Part shown: positions 52,680 through 60,871 of the stretch, in pieces
How the letters are laid out: each line of letters begins with the position of its first letter
How positions within the stretch are numbered: position 1 is the first letter of the stretch
DNA from: Actinopolymorpha rutila
Lineage (GTDB): Bacteria > Actinomycetota > Actinomycetes > Propionibacteriales > Actinopolymorphaceae
NCBI RefSeq assembly: GCF_013407855.1
Contig: NZ_JACBZH010000001.1
Coordinates: 620,001-684,000 of the forward strand
Reading direction: 5' to 3'
DNA: 64,000 nt
Position numbers and translations under genes: made by a program
Notes under the pieces: model-generated
The model's input: the letters and a program-made list of their open reading frames with translations, nothing else
Database searches by the model: none
Told to the model about the DNA's origin: nothing

Positions 52680-53701
52680 CCAGGTCCACTCGCCGGTCCA
52701 CACGGATGTCGGTCCGGATCGCGGTGGCGTTGCTCGCGGGCGTGCTCGCGCTGGCCGGCTGCGGCGGCAAGCGAAACGACGCCGGCAGCGACGACGCCGG
52801 CAGCGGCAAGGGCAAGAGCTCCGGTGGCCGCCTCACCATCGCCACCGGCAACACCACCGGCGTCTACTACCAGCTCGGCGGCGGCCTGGCCCGGCTGATC
52901 GGCCAGGACATCGACGGCTACAAGGCCACCGCCAGCGAGACCGGCGCGTCGGTGCAGAACATCCAGGGCATCGTGGCCGGCACCTACGACGTCGCGTTCT
53001 CCCTCGCCGACACCGCCGACGACGCGGTGGAGGGCAAGGGGGCTTTCAAGACCAAGCAGCCGGTCGAGGCGCTGACCCGGCTCTACCCCAACTACACCCA
53101 CGTGCTGGTACGCACCGGCTCGGGGATCGACTCGATCGCGGACATGAAGGGCAAGCGCATCTCCACCGGTTCGCCGAACTCCGGCACCGAGGTGATCGCC
53201 CAGCGCCTGCTCCGCGCCGCGGGACTCGATCCATCCAAGGACGTCAAGGCGCAGCGGCTCGGCCTGCCGGAGACCCAGGACGGCATGAAGGACGGCACGG
53301 TGGACGGGATGTTCTGGTCCGGTGGCCTGCCCACCGGAGGCATCACCGACCTCACCACGTCCCTGCGGGGCAAGGTGAAGTTCCTCGACCTGTCCGGGGA
53401 GCTGCCGAAGCTGCAGCAGGAGTACGGCCAGATCTACGAGGCCGGCGCACTCCCGAAGGCGACGTACGACCAGCCCGCGGACGTGCCCACCATCGTGGTA
53501 CCCAACGTGCTGGTGGTGAAGAAGGGCTTCGACCCCGACCTCGCGGGCAAGCTGGTCAAGCTGGTCTTCGACCGCAAGGCGGACTTGGCGAAGGTCAACC
53601 CGGCCGCCAACGACATCTCGCTGGACACCGCCCGCAAGACCGACCCGATCCCGCTGAACTCCGGTGCGGACAAGGCCCTGAGCGATCTCGGCGCGAAGTA
53701 G
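52676..53701 (+). CDS. TAXI-family TRAP solute-binding lipoprotein
   Basis: A 341-residue binding protein. A signal peptide with the lipobox LAGC (near residue 29) is followed by a Gly/Asp/Ser linker. The family feature is LTIATGNTTGVYYQLGGGLARLI, the TAXI motif region, and the hydrophobic core includes VQNIQGIVAGTYDVAFSLADTADDAVEG. It delivers its ligand to the fused permease encoded just before it. TAXI ligands include glutamate and aromatic or dicarboxylic acids; none is indicated here. It is anchored at the outer face of the membrane. Confidence 0.92.
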   Translation: MTRSTRRSTRMSVRIAVALLAGVLALAGCGGKRNDAGSDDAGSGKGKSSGGRLTIATGNTTGVYYQLGGGLARLIGQDIDGYKATASETGASVQNIQGIVAGTYDVAFSLADTADDAVEGKGAFKTKQPVEALTRLYPNYTHVLVRTGSGIDSIADMKGKRISTGSPNSGTEVIAQRLLRAAGLDPSKDVKAQRLGLPETQDGMKDGTVDGMFWSGGLPTGGITDLTTSLRGKVKFLDLSGELPKLQQEYGQIYEAGALPKATYDQPADVPTIVVPNVLVVKKGFDPDLAGKLVKLVFDRKADLAKVNPAANDISLDTARKTDPIPLNSGADKALSDLGAK

Positions 53702-53794
53702 GGAACCCGGCGCGAAGCAGGGCAGGCCAACCACCAGGCCCGCGAGCGGTTAGCGTGGAGGCGGTATCACACGCGACGCGGGCGAGGTGGGCAG

Positions 53795-54808
53795 ATGGCC
53801 GGGCGGTTGACCGAACGGGTCGCGGGCAAGATCCCGTTGCGGCGGATGGCCGCGACCCGGTGGGCGGAGCAGACGCCGACCTGGGAGAGCGCCCGCCCCG
53901 GACTGATCGATGCCGCCCTCAAACGCGCGCAGGCACGGCCGTCCGGCAACTGGTTCGTGCTCGCGAGCAGCGCGGAGATCCGTGCCGACAAGCCGTTCGG
54001 GCGTACGGTCGCCGGGGTCGAGTTGGTCGCCTGGCGTACTCCGGACGGTGCTCCGCACGCGGGCCCCGGTGCCTGCCCGCACCTCGGCGCGCCGCTGTGT
54101 CAAGCGGCTGTTGACGGGGGCAGGCTGATCTGCCGCTGGCACGGACTCGGCCTTGGCCCACAGGGCTTTCCCGGCTGGGATCCCTACCCCGTCCACGACG
54201 ACGGCGTGCTGTGCTGGGTCCGGCTGGACGGCCCGGGCGGGGAGGAGCCGCTGCCCGCGCCGGTGCTGCCCGCGCGGCCGGACGTACCCGTGAGCATCGA
54301 CGCGGTGACCACCATGGTCGGCCGGTGCGAACCCGCAGACGTCGTGGCCAACCGGCTCGACCCGTGGCACGGCGCGTGGTTCCACCCGTACTCCTTCGCA
54401 CATCTGAAGGTGCTGGACGCCCCGCGCGATCCCGCGCCTGAGGACGACAACCTCGTGGTGGAGGTGACCTTCCGGGTCGCCGGCCGGGTCGGCGTGCCCG
54501 TGCGGGTGGCGTTCAGCTGCCCCGAACCGCGCACCGTCGTCATGCACATCCTCGACGGGGAGGGCGCGACCAGCGTGGTGGAGACCCACGCCACTCCGCT
54601 CGGACCGGACGAGCGGGGCCGGCCGCTGACCGCGGTCATCGAGGCGACGATCGCCTACTCGGGACGGCCCGGGTTCGTCCTGGCCCGGCGGGTCGCGCCG
54701 GCGGTACGGCCGCTGATGCGGGTCGCCGCCCGCCGACTGTGGAAGGACGACCTCGCCTACGCCGAACGCCGGTACGAGCTGCGCAGCACCGGCCGATTCC
54801 CCGGCTGA
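53795..54808 (+). CDS. Rieske [2Fe-2S] protein (DUF5914-like), carotenoid-linked
   Basis: A 337-residue protein. The Rieske cluster ligands are C-P-H in GACPHLGAPLC and C-x2-W-H in LICRWHGLGL (residues about 92-115). The C-terminal 150 residues (from PADVVANRLDPWHGAWFHPYSFAHLKVL) form an oxygenase-like beta domain with several His and Asp. I recall such DUF5914 proteins beside isorenieratene genes in Streptomyces, consistent with the carotenoid genes that follow. It could hydroxylate or desaturate a carotenoid, but this is inferred from context. GAGGTGGG precedes ATG 53795. Confidence 0.78.
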   Translation: MAGRLTERVAGKIPLRRMAATRWAEQTPTWESARPGLIDAALKRAQARPSGNWFVLASSAEIRADKPFGRTVAGVELVAWRTPDGAPHAGPGACPHLGAPLCQAAVDGGRLICRWHGLGLGPQGFPGWDPYPVHDDGVLCWVRLDGPGGEEPLPAPVLPARPDVPVSIDAVTTMVGRCEPADVVANRLDPWHGAWFHPYSFAHLKVLDAPRDPAPEDDNLVVEVTFRVAGRVGVPVRVAFSCPEPRTVVMHILDGEGATSVVETHATPLGPDERGRPLTAVIEATIAYSGRPGFVLARRVAPAVRPLMRVAARRLWKDDLAYAERRYELRSTGRFPG

Positions 54809-54838
54809 CGCCGGACGCGCAGGGGCGAGATCCAGGCG

Positions 54839-55263
54839 CTATCGCGGGAAGGTCGCGAGTTCGGCGACCGCCTGGTCCAGGGCATCGGGTATGCCCTGGC
54901 CGAGCAGTCGTAGGAATGCCTCGTCTCCTGAGGCGGCGAGGTCGCGGATGCTGTCGGCCTGTGACCTGGCGCGTGCCTCGACCACGTCCAGGAACTCTCC
55001 GGTCGTCGCCGGCCAGCCGTAGGTACGAAGGAACCGGGCCAGCCGGCGCGGTCTGGCGGCGTCTCGCCTTCCAGGAAGGTGAGCACTTCCCGGCCCTGCT
55101 CGTCGAACCCGAGGGGTCGTGGCGCGCCGGTGAACCCCTTGTCGGCAAGGTGTACGAGCAGCGCGTGCACGGCCGGCGTCCAGGGACCGGCCGCGCGGCG
55201 AACCGTGTCCCCTGACCGCACCGCACCGCCGACGTTCCCGCCCTCCAGCCGCTGCTCAGCCAT
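54839..55263 (-). pseudogene. Phosphotransferase (APH-like) remnant with internal deletion
   Basis: The start (ATG 55263) encodes a normal N-lobe: MAEQRLEGGNVGGAVRSG, VHALLVHLADKGFTGAPRPLG, VLTFLEGE. Then the reading frame shifts and the next piece encodes RRLARFLRTYGWP, DVVEARARSQADSI, AFLRLLGQGIPDALDQAVAEL and a stop at 54839, which is the C-terminus of the same family. The catalytic centre (HGD-type loop, about 130-150 residues) is missing between them. A deletion with frameshift explains this. It lies between the Rieske gene and the carotenoid operon and has no function now. Confidence 0.8.
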
Positions 55264-55293
55264 GAAACTGTGGCGTTCGGCCCGTCAGCCCGC

Positions 55294-57687
55294 TCACGCC
55301 CTGGCGTATCGGCGGGACAGCGCCCGCAGCGCCCGCCACCGACCGGCGTTCGGGACACTCCACACCTGATGGGTCGGCCGGCCCCACCGGGCAAGCAGTT
55401 GGTTGGCCGCGAGCAGGCCGCTGGTGGCTGCGCGCTCCATCAACGCCACCGGTGCGTCCACGCGCACCAGGTCGCCGGCGACCACGACGGCGGGGTCGGG
55501 GGTGGTGACCGTGGGCCGCCGGCCGAACCCGCCGGGCGGGAAGAGTGGGCAGTCCGCGCGGAACTCGTGGCGTTCGTCCACCACGGTCGCGTCGGCCGTC
55601 TCCGGGAACACCCGGTGCAGCTGGTCGAGCAGCTCGTGGCGAAGCTTGTCCAGGTCGGTGCCGTCGGGCACGGCGTACGCGTGCAGCTCGACCACCGACC
55701 CGCCGGTGCGCTGGGCCCAGGCCCGGGCCTCGTCCTCGTACCTGTCCAGCACGCTCACGTTGTCCAGCGGGCCGTATCCCGCCGTACCGGCGAACGCGGG
55801 CCGGTCCGCCCGCAGCGGCTTGGCCAGCCACAGCCGGGAGACCAGGAAGGCCGGTGCGCTCGGCAATCCGGCGAGCTGGTCCCGCCACTCGGGTGTGCCG
55901 AGGGTCGAGGATCCGGTGACCAGGGACCGTAGCCCGGGTACGTCCGCGGCCAGCACCACTCCGTCCACGTCGTAGATCGCGGTGTCGGTGTGCACGAGGT
56001 GTGTACGCCCACCTCCACCGGCGCCGCTCGGCTCGACCGCCCGCACCGGGGTGTCAACCTCCACTTGCGCGCCGCGGTCGTACAGGTAGGCCGCGAGCGG
56101 GTTCCACAACGCCTGCGGGAACGGCGCGGACGGCACGTCGAACAGCAGCCCCTCGCTGGAGCCGAGGAAGTACAGGTGGAACATCGCCACGAGTTCGGCC
56201 GCGGACAGGTCGCGCGGGTCGGCGAAGAAGCTCCGGGAGAACACCGAGAACGCCAGGTCGCGCGCCGCCGCCGGGAACCCGATGCGGTTCAGGAACGTGA
56301 GCGCGTCCACGTCGTCCAGCCGGTGGTAGACGTCGGGCACCGACACGTCCACCATCGGCAGCGCGGCCCGTGGGTTCAGCCGGAGGAAGTCGCGGGCGGC
56401 GAACGTCGGGCTGGTCGCGGCGAAGACGGCGGCGTTCAGCGGCGGCGTACGCGGCACCCGGGTGAACGTGTCGCGTACGCCGTCGGCGTGCAGCAGGGGG
56501 TAGTCGCGCAGCGGGACCAGCGAGCCGAGCCCGGGGTCGACCCGCTCGATCAGCGCGCGCAGGTTGTAGTACTGCCGGAAGAACGCGTGGAAGCCGCGGG
56601 TCATGGTGACCTCGCTGCCGTCGTTGAGCCGGGTGGACCAGCCGGCCAGTCGTCCGCCGAGGTGCGGCTCGCGTTCGAACAGCACGACCCGGACGCCGCG
56701 TTCGGCCAGCGCGACCGCGGCGCTCACCCCGGCGATGCCGCCGCCGACGACAGCGACCCGCGGAGTGTCCGGCGGCCGCGGCACCGGGCGCACCGTGGGG
56801 GAGGGGACCAGCGCCGCCCGGCGGTCCCGCCCCGGCGGCCGCGGCGAGCCGGTTCCGTCGACGGCCCTGTCAGCGGACTGGTCGCCGGACCCGTTGCCCA
56901 GCTCGTCCAGGACTTCAGGGACGTGCCCGTTGACCAGGTCGTTGGCGGCCCCGGTGGCCGGACGGCTGGCCAGGAACGTGTGCACGATTCCTCGCTGCCA
57001 GCCCGACATCGGGGCCACCCGCACCCGGGTGTAGCCCGCCGACCGCAGCCGTGCGGACAGCTGCCCGACACTGTCGAAGTGCAGCACGCTGTGCCGCAGG
57101 TGTTCGTACAACGTGGAATGACCGGACACCACCCGTCCCGCCGGCACGATGATCGACGCGCACACCGCCCGCCAGACGGCGCGGCTGAGCGCGGAGCCGG
57201 CGACGGAGTACTCGTGCACGGCGAGCGTGCCGCCCGGGCGCAGCAGGCCGAATACCTGGCGCAGCAGGGCGTCGGGGTCGTCGAGATTGCGCAGCAGGTA
57301 GGCGGCCAGCACGCCGTCGAACGGGCCGTGCTCGCCGGCCGCGGCCAGTGCGGCCGTGAGGTCCGAGGCGTCCGCGTGCACGAACGTCACCCCGGCCGGC
57401 CAGGGTTTGCGGCGCGCCTGCGCCAGCATCCCGGCCGACCCGTCGACGGCGACGACCCGGGCGCGCGGCGCGACCCGCAGCAGGGCGGCGGTGGACGCAC
57501 CGGTGCCACAGCCGAGGTCGAGCAGCCGCAGCCCGGACCCGTCGGCGGAAGGCGGCACCAGCCGGCGGGCCGACCTGCGCAGGTGGGTGTGGTAGCCGGG
57601 GTTGGATCCGACCAGAAGGTCGTAGGTGTCGGCCGCGTCGTCGAAGCCCGCCACCACCCGTGTCGGGCGCACCAGCCGGTCGGTCAC
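55294..57687 (-). CDS. crtU: Fused methyltransferase and carotene desaturase (CrtT-CrtU)
   Basis: A 797-residue fusion. Residues 1-245 are a SAM methyltransferase (LLDLGCGTGASTAALL, VVAVDGSAGML, FDGVLAAYLLRNLDD). A Pro/Arg/Asp-rich linker of about 60 residues leads to an FAD-dependent amine-oxidase/desaturase fold (RVAVVGGGIAGVSAAVALAE, LGGRLAGW, then VVVAGDLVRVD). The second part resembles CrtU-type beta-carotene desaturase/methyltransferases that make aromatic isorenieratene; the first resembles separate crtT methyltransferases in Streptomyces. Having both in one chain is unusual. Its GTG start overlaps the photolyase stop (GTGA), so they are coupled. Confidence 0.85.
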   Translation of the reverse strand: MTDRLVRPTRVVAGFDDAADTYDLLVGSNPGYHTHLRRSARRLVPPSADGSGLRLLDLGCGTGASTAALLRVAPRARVVAVDGSAGMLAQARRKPWPAGVTFVHADASDLTAALAAAGEHGPFDGVLAAYLLRNLDDPDALLRQVFGLLRPGGTLAVHEYSVAGSALSRAVWRAVCASIIVPAGRVVSGHSTLYEHLRHSVLHFDSVGQLSARLRSAGYTRVRVAPMSGWQRGIVHTFLASRPATGAANDLVNGHVPEVLDELGNGSGDQSADRAVDGTGSPRPPGRDRRAALVPSPTVRPVPRPPDTPRVAVVGGGIAGVSAAVALAERGVRVVLFEREPHLGGRLAGWSTRLNDGSEVTMTRGFHAFFRQYYNLRALIERVDPGLGSLVPLRDYPLLHADGVRDTFTRVPRTPPLNAAVFAATSPTFAARDFLRLNPRAALPMVDVSVPDVYHRLDDVDALTFLNRIGFPAAARDLAFSVFSRSFFADPRDLSAAELVAMFHLYFLGSSEGLLFDVPSAPFPQALWNPLAAYLYDRGAQVEVDTPVRAVEPSGAGGGGRTHLVHTDTAIYDVDGVVLAADVPGLRSLVTGSSTLGTPEWRDQLAGLPSAPAFLVSRLWLAKPLRADRPAFAGTAGYGPLDNVSVLDRYEDEARAWAQRTGGSVVELHAYAVPDGTDLDKLRHELLDQLHRVFPETADATVVDERHEFRADCPLFPPGGFGRRPTVTTPDPAVVVAGDLVRVDAPVALMERAATSGLLAANQLLARWGRPTHQVWSVPNAGRWRALRALSRRYARA

Positions 57688-59087
57688 GTGGGTCCCTTCT
57701 GTCCGCGCCGGGGCACGGGGTCGATCAACGGCGGCGGGTAGTCCAGGTTACGGCGTACTTCGTCCGGCAGCCGCCACGGCTGGAGCGCCGCGCCGCCCTC
57801 GATCTCGGCCAGTTCGGGGACGTGCCGGCGGACGTACTCCCCGTCGGCGTCGAAGCGCTCACCCTGCCGGATCGGGCTGAGCACCCGGTTGGGCCTGGTG
57901 TCGTTGCCGGTGCCGGCGACCCACTGCCAGTTGCCGAAGTTGTTGGCGACGTCACCGTCGACCAGCCAGTGCATGAAGTGCGCGGCGCCGACCCGCCAGT
58001 CGACCCCGAGCTGCTTGGTGAGGAACGACGCCACCAGCATCCGGGCACGGTTGTGCATCCAGCCCTCGTCCAGCAGTTGCCGCATCCCGGCGTCGACGAG
58101 CGGCACGCCGGTGTGTCCCGTGCGCCACGCCTCCACCGCGTCCTCGGTGCCGGTGGTCCACTCCCGGCCCCGGTCGCGCAGATCGTCGGTGGAGATGCGC
58201 GGGAACGTCGCGGTCACCTGGTGGTAGAAGTCCCGCCAGCACAGTTGGCGTACGACGTCGTCGGCCTTGCCGCGCAGCCGGTTGGCCACCCCGAGCGGCG
58301 ACAGGCAACCGAAGTGGAAGTACGGGCTGAGCCGGGTGGTCTGGTCGCCGGCCAGGTCGTCCCGGTCGAGTTCGCCGCCGTCGCCGGGCAGCCTGCGCAG
58401 GTACGCGTCCAGCACGGACCGGCCCGCACTCTCTCCGCCCTTCGGCAGCCGCGGCGACGTCTCACCGAACACCAGGTCGGAGCGGCCGGGCAGGTCGCCG
58501 GCCGCGAGTCCGTCCGGAAGCTCCACCCGAGCGGGCGCGCGGTCGGGAGTGCGCCAGGTGGCCGAGTCCCAGGCCCGCCAGTACGGCGTGAAGACCTGGT
58601 ACGACGAACCCGACGCGGGCCGGAGCTCACCCGGCGGGACCACGGTCACGCCCGGGAACAACCGCAGGTCCAGGCCCTCGCGCTCGCACTCCCGGGCCAG
58701 CCGGTCCTGTCTGGCCTGCGCGTACGCGGTGACGTCCGCACTGACGGCCACCCGGTCCGCGCCGACCTCCTTGGCCACCCGAAGCGTCTCCGTCACCGGG
58801 TCGCCGGACCGGATCACCAGGTCACCGCCGCGTTCGCGCAGGCTGTCCCGCAGGTCGGCCAGGGCGTCGGCCAGGAATGCGGCCCGGTTGGGTGAGGCGT
58901 ACCGGCCCCGGACGATCCGGTCGTCCACGACGAACAGCGGCACCACCCGCGCCGACCACCGGCACGCGGCGGCCAGGGCCGGATGGTCGCGGACCCGCAG
59001 GTCGCGGGTGAAGAGCACCACCGTCGTGTGGTCCCCGGCGGAGATCCCAGGGCCGGAGGAGCCGGTGGGGGCCTCGGCGTTGCTCAA
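57684..59087 (-). CDS. phr: Deoxyribodipyrimidine photolyase (CPD class I)
   Basis: A 467-residue photolyase that repairs cyclobutane pyrimidine dimers with blue light. The N-terminal antenna domain starts TVVLFTRDLRVRDHPAL. The FAD domain has WRDFYHQV, GWMHNRARMLVASFLTKQL, and WRVGAAHFMHWLVDGDVANNFGNWQW with NDTRPNR. The proposed start is TTG at 59087, overlapping the regulator's TGA as TTGA with GGAAGGAC before it; a later GTG is possible. It lies between a B12-type photoreceptor regulator and a carotenoid gene in one operon, so light should induce repair and pigment together. Confidence 0.92.
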   Translation of the reverse strand: MSNAEAPTGSSGPGISAGDHTTVVLFTRDLRVRDHPALAAACRWSARVVPLFVVDDRIVRGRYASPNRAAFLADALADLRDSLRERGGDLVIRSGDPVTETLRVAKEVGADRVAVSADVTAYAQARQDRLARECEREGLDLRLFPGVTVVPPGELRPASGSSYQVFTPYWRAWDSATWRTPDRAPARVELPDGLAAGDLPGRSDLVFGETSPRLPKGGESAGRSVLDAYLRRLPGDGGELDRDDLAGDQTTRLSPYFHFGCLSPLGVANRLRGKADDVVRQLCWRDFYHQVTATFPRISTDDLRDRGREWTTGTEDAVEAWRTGHTGVPLVDAGMRQLLDEGWMHNRARMLVASFLTKQLGVDWRVGAAHFMHWLVDGDVANNFGNWQWVAGTGNDTRPNRVLSPIRQGERFDADGEYVRRHVPELAEIEGGAALQPWRLPDEVRRNLDYPPPLIDPVPRRGQKGPT

Positions 59088-59983
59088 GAACTCAGTCCTT
59101 CCAGTAGGTCGGCGAACCCGGCCGCGTCGGCGGCCCAGCCGTCCGCGCCGAGGTCGGTGGCCTGGTCGGTCGAGACCACCGCCGGGCCGCCGACGTAGAT
59201 CGGCAGGTCGGGCCGATCCGCGCGGATGGCACCGACAGTGCGGCGTACGGCGTCCAGGTGCTGGTCGGCGCCGGCGCTCAGCCCGAGCGCGAGCGGCCGC
59301 GGCGTCCTGCCGACCGCCTCGACCACCGACCGGACGGGCGTGTCGGCGCCGAGGTCGATCAGCGCGTACCCCTCGCCGCGCAGCACGTCGGCGACAATCG
59401 CGATGGGCAGGCTGTGCGGGTCGCCGGTCACCGCGGCGAGGACGACGGTGCCGCGCGGGCGTCCCCGGCGGGCGAACAGCGGCCCGAGCCGGCCGACCAG
59501 GCGCAGGGCGACCGCGCTGGCCCGGTGTTCCTCGGCGATCGTGAACCGGCCCTCCTGCCAGCCGTCGCCGAGGGTCCGCATCGCCGGGGCGAGCACACCG
59601 AGGATCACCTCCTTCGGCGCGACGCCGGACACCAGCGCGGACTCCACCACCGCCCAGGCGCCCGCCTCGTCGCCCTCGACCATGCGTTCGCCGAGCCTGG
59701 TGCGGTAGGCCTCCGGATGCCAGTCGCCCCGCCGGGCGGGCGGTGCGGCGGTACGCTGCACGACGAACCGGTCCAGATCGGCCGGATCGACCCACCAGCG
59801 GCCGCCGCGATGAGCAGCGGGCAGCCGGCCGAGGCGCACGTAGCGGTAGGCCGTCATGTAGTGCACGTCCAGCCGCCGAGCGACCTCGGCGAGGTCGAGA
59901 GGGTGTCCCGAACGCGGGGATTCCACCGGATCGGCGGGATCGTCTTCGCGGTCGCGGCCCCCGGAACCCTGGGTGCCGTTCAT
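59084..59983 (-). CDS. B12-binding light-responsive regulator (CarH/LitR-like)
   Basis: A 299-residue regulator. Residues 29-75 form a MerR/excisionase-type helix-turn-helix (LAEVARRLDVHYMTAYRYVRLGRL). A helical bundle carries W142-x9-E152-H153, the signature of CarH-type adenosylcobalamin photoreceptors. A Rossmann-type B12 domain has the lower ligand in TGDPH (His190), where the usual E/D-x-H-x-x-G ends in Pro instead of Gly. Such proteins repress as tetramers in the dark and fall apart in light. The gene heads an operon with photolyase and the CrtT-CrtU fusion and faces the lycopene cyclase genes. Confidence 0.85.
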   Translation of the reverse strand: MNGTQGSGGRDREDDPADPVESPRSGHPLDLAEVARRLDVHYMTAYRYVRLGRLPAAHRGGRWWVDPADLDRFVVQRTAAPPARRGDWHPEAYRTRLGERMVEGDEAGAWAVVESALVSGVAPKEVILGVLAPAMRTLGDGWQEGRFTIAEEHRASAVALRLVGRLGPLFARRGRPRGTVVLAAVTGDPHSLPIAIVADVLRGEGYALIDLGADTPVRSVVEAVGRTPRPLALGLSAGADQHLDAVRRTVGAIRADRPDLPIYVGGPAVVSTDQATDLGADGWAADAAGFADLLEGLSS

Positions 59984-60017
59984 CTCGTTACTACCCTCGC
60001 AGGTGGTCTGGCCGCGC

Positions 60018-60042
60018 GGGCGCCCGGCCGGACCCGGCGCCC
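60018..60042. promoter_or_regulatory. Inverted repeat between the photoreceptor and lycopene cyclase genes
   Basis: GGGCGCC (60018-60024) and GGCGCCC (60036-60042) flank an 11-base spacer in the 92-base divergent region. It could be the operator of the B12 regulator, but GC richness makes chance likely. Confidence 0.35.
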
Positions 60043-60075
60043 AGGGATCGCAGGGCAGACTCCAGGGGCGTTGCC

Positions 60076-60483
60076 GTGCCGCACCGAGTGCTGAGGAGTC
60101 CGCAGATCGACAGGTTCCAGTACCTCCTGCTGATGGCGGCGTGCCTCGTGCTGACCCTGCCGTTGGAGTTCGTGTTCCGTGCCCGGGTCTACCGCCGCCC
60201 GAGTCGGCTGGTGCGCACGCTCGTACCGGTGCTGGTGGTGTTCCTCGCCTGGGACGCGGTGGCGGTCGCGCGCGGCCACTGGCACTTCAGCGACCGCTAC
60301 ACCACCGGCTGGCTGCTGCCGCTGCGAATCCCGGTGGAGGAGTTCGCGTTCTTCCTGGTGATCCCGATCTGCGCGTTGCTGACGTACGAGTCGGTGAGCA
60401 CCATGCTCGGCTACCTCGCCGCCCGGCGTCGCGCCCGGTGCTCCCCACAGGTAGGCGAACCGCAGGGAGCCGAGCATGCCTGA
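60076..60483 (+). CDS. crtYc: Lycopene cyclase subunit (CrtYc type)
   Basis: A 135-residue three-span protein. RFQYLLLMAACLVLTLPLEF opens the first span, and the family motif IPVEEFAFFLVIPICALLTYES lies near residue 90, with polar acids in the membrane that cyclise lycopene ends. It is one half of the heterodimeric beta-cyclase known from Gram-positives. GTG 60076 follows AGGGG seven bases upstream. It overlaps the second subunit gene by eight bases, so they are made together. Transcription diverges from the photoreceptor gene. Confidence 0.88.
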   Translation: MPHRVLRSPQIDRFQYLLLMAACLVLTLPLEFVFRARVYRRPSRLVRTLVPVLVVFLAWDAVAVARGHWHFSDRYTTGWLLPLRIPVEEFAFFLVIPICALLTYESVSTMLGYLAARRRARCSPQVGEPQGAEHA

Positions 60484-60871
60484 GTACACCCTGGCCGCGG
60501 TGGTGTCGGTGGTCCTCGTCGTGCTGCTCGAGTTGGCCTGGCTGCGCACCGGGATGTTCCGCCGCCCGACGTTCTGGATCACCGCCGTGATCGTCTTCGG
60601 CTTCCAGATCCCGGTGGACGGCTGGCTCACCAAGCTCAGCGCGCCGATCGTGTTGTACGCCGAGAGCCACGCCACTGGTATCCGGATGCCGTGGGACATC
60701 CCGGTGGAGGACTTCGCGTTCGGCTTCAGCCTCATGACGCTCACGTTGCTGCTGTGGGATCGGCTGGGCTCCCGGGAGCGCGGCCGGGACGGTGGCCGGG
60801 AGCGCGACCGAGCATCGACCGCAGCGCGACCGCCAGCTTCCGCCGACCGGGCACCCGCGCGCGAGCGGTGA
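60476..60871 (+). CDS. crtYd: Lycopene cyclase subunit (CrtYd type)
   Basis: A 131-residue partner subunit. VVSVVLVVLLELAWL forms the first span, FWITAVIVFGFQIPVDGWLT the second, and IPVEDFAFGFSLMTLTLLLWDRL carries the family motif. The C-terminal 40 residues are Arg-rich and unconserved; their coding sequence overlaps the end of crtB on the other strand by 131 bases. With CrtYc it should form the beta rings of beta-carotene, the substrate of the CrtU-type enzyme. Confidence 0.88.
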   Translation: MPEYTLAAVVSVVLVVLLELAWLRTGMFRRPTFWITAVIVFGFQIPVDGWLTKLSAPIVLYAESHATGIRMPWDIPVEDFAFGFSLMTLTLLLWDRLGSRERGRDGGRERDRASTAARPPASADRAPARER

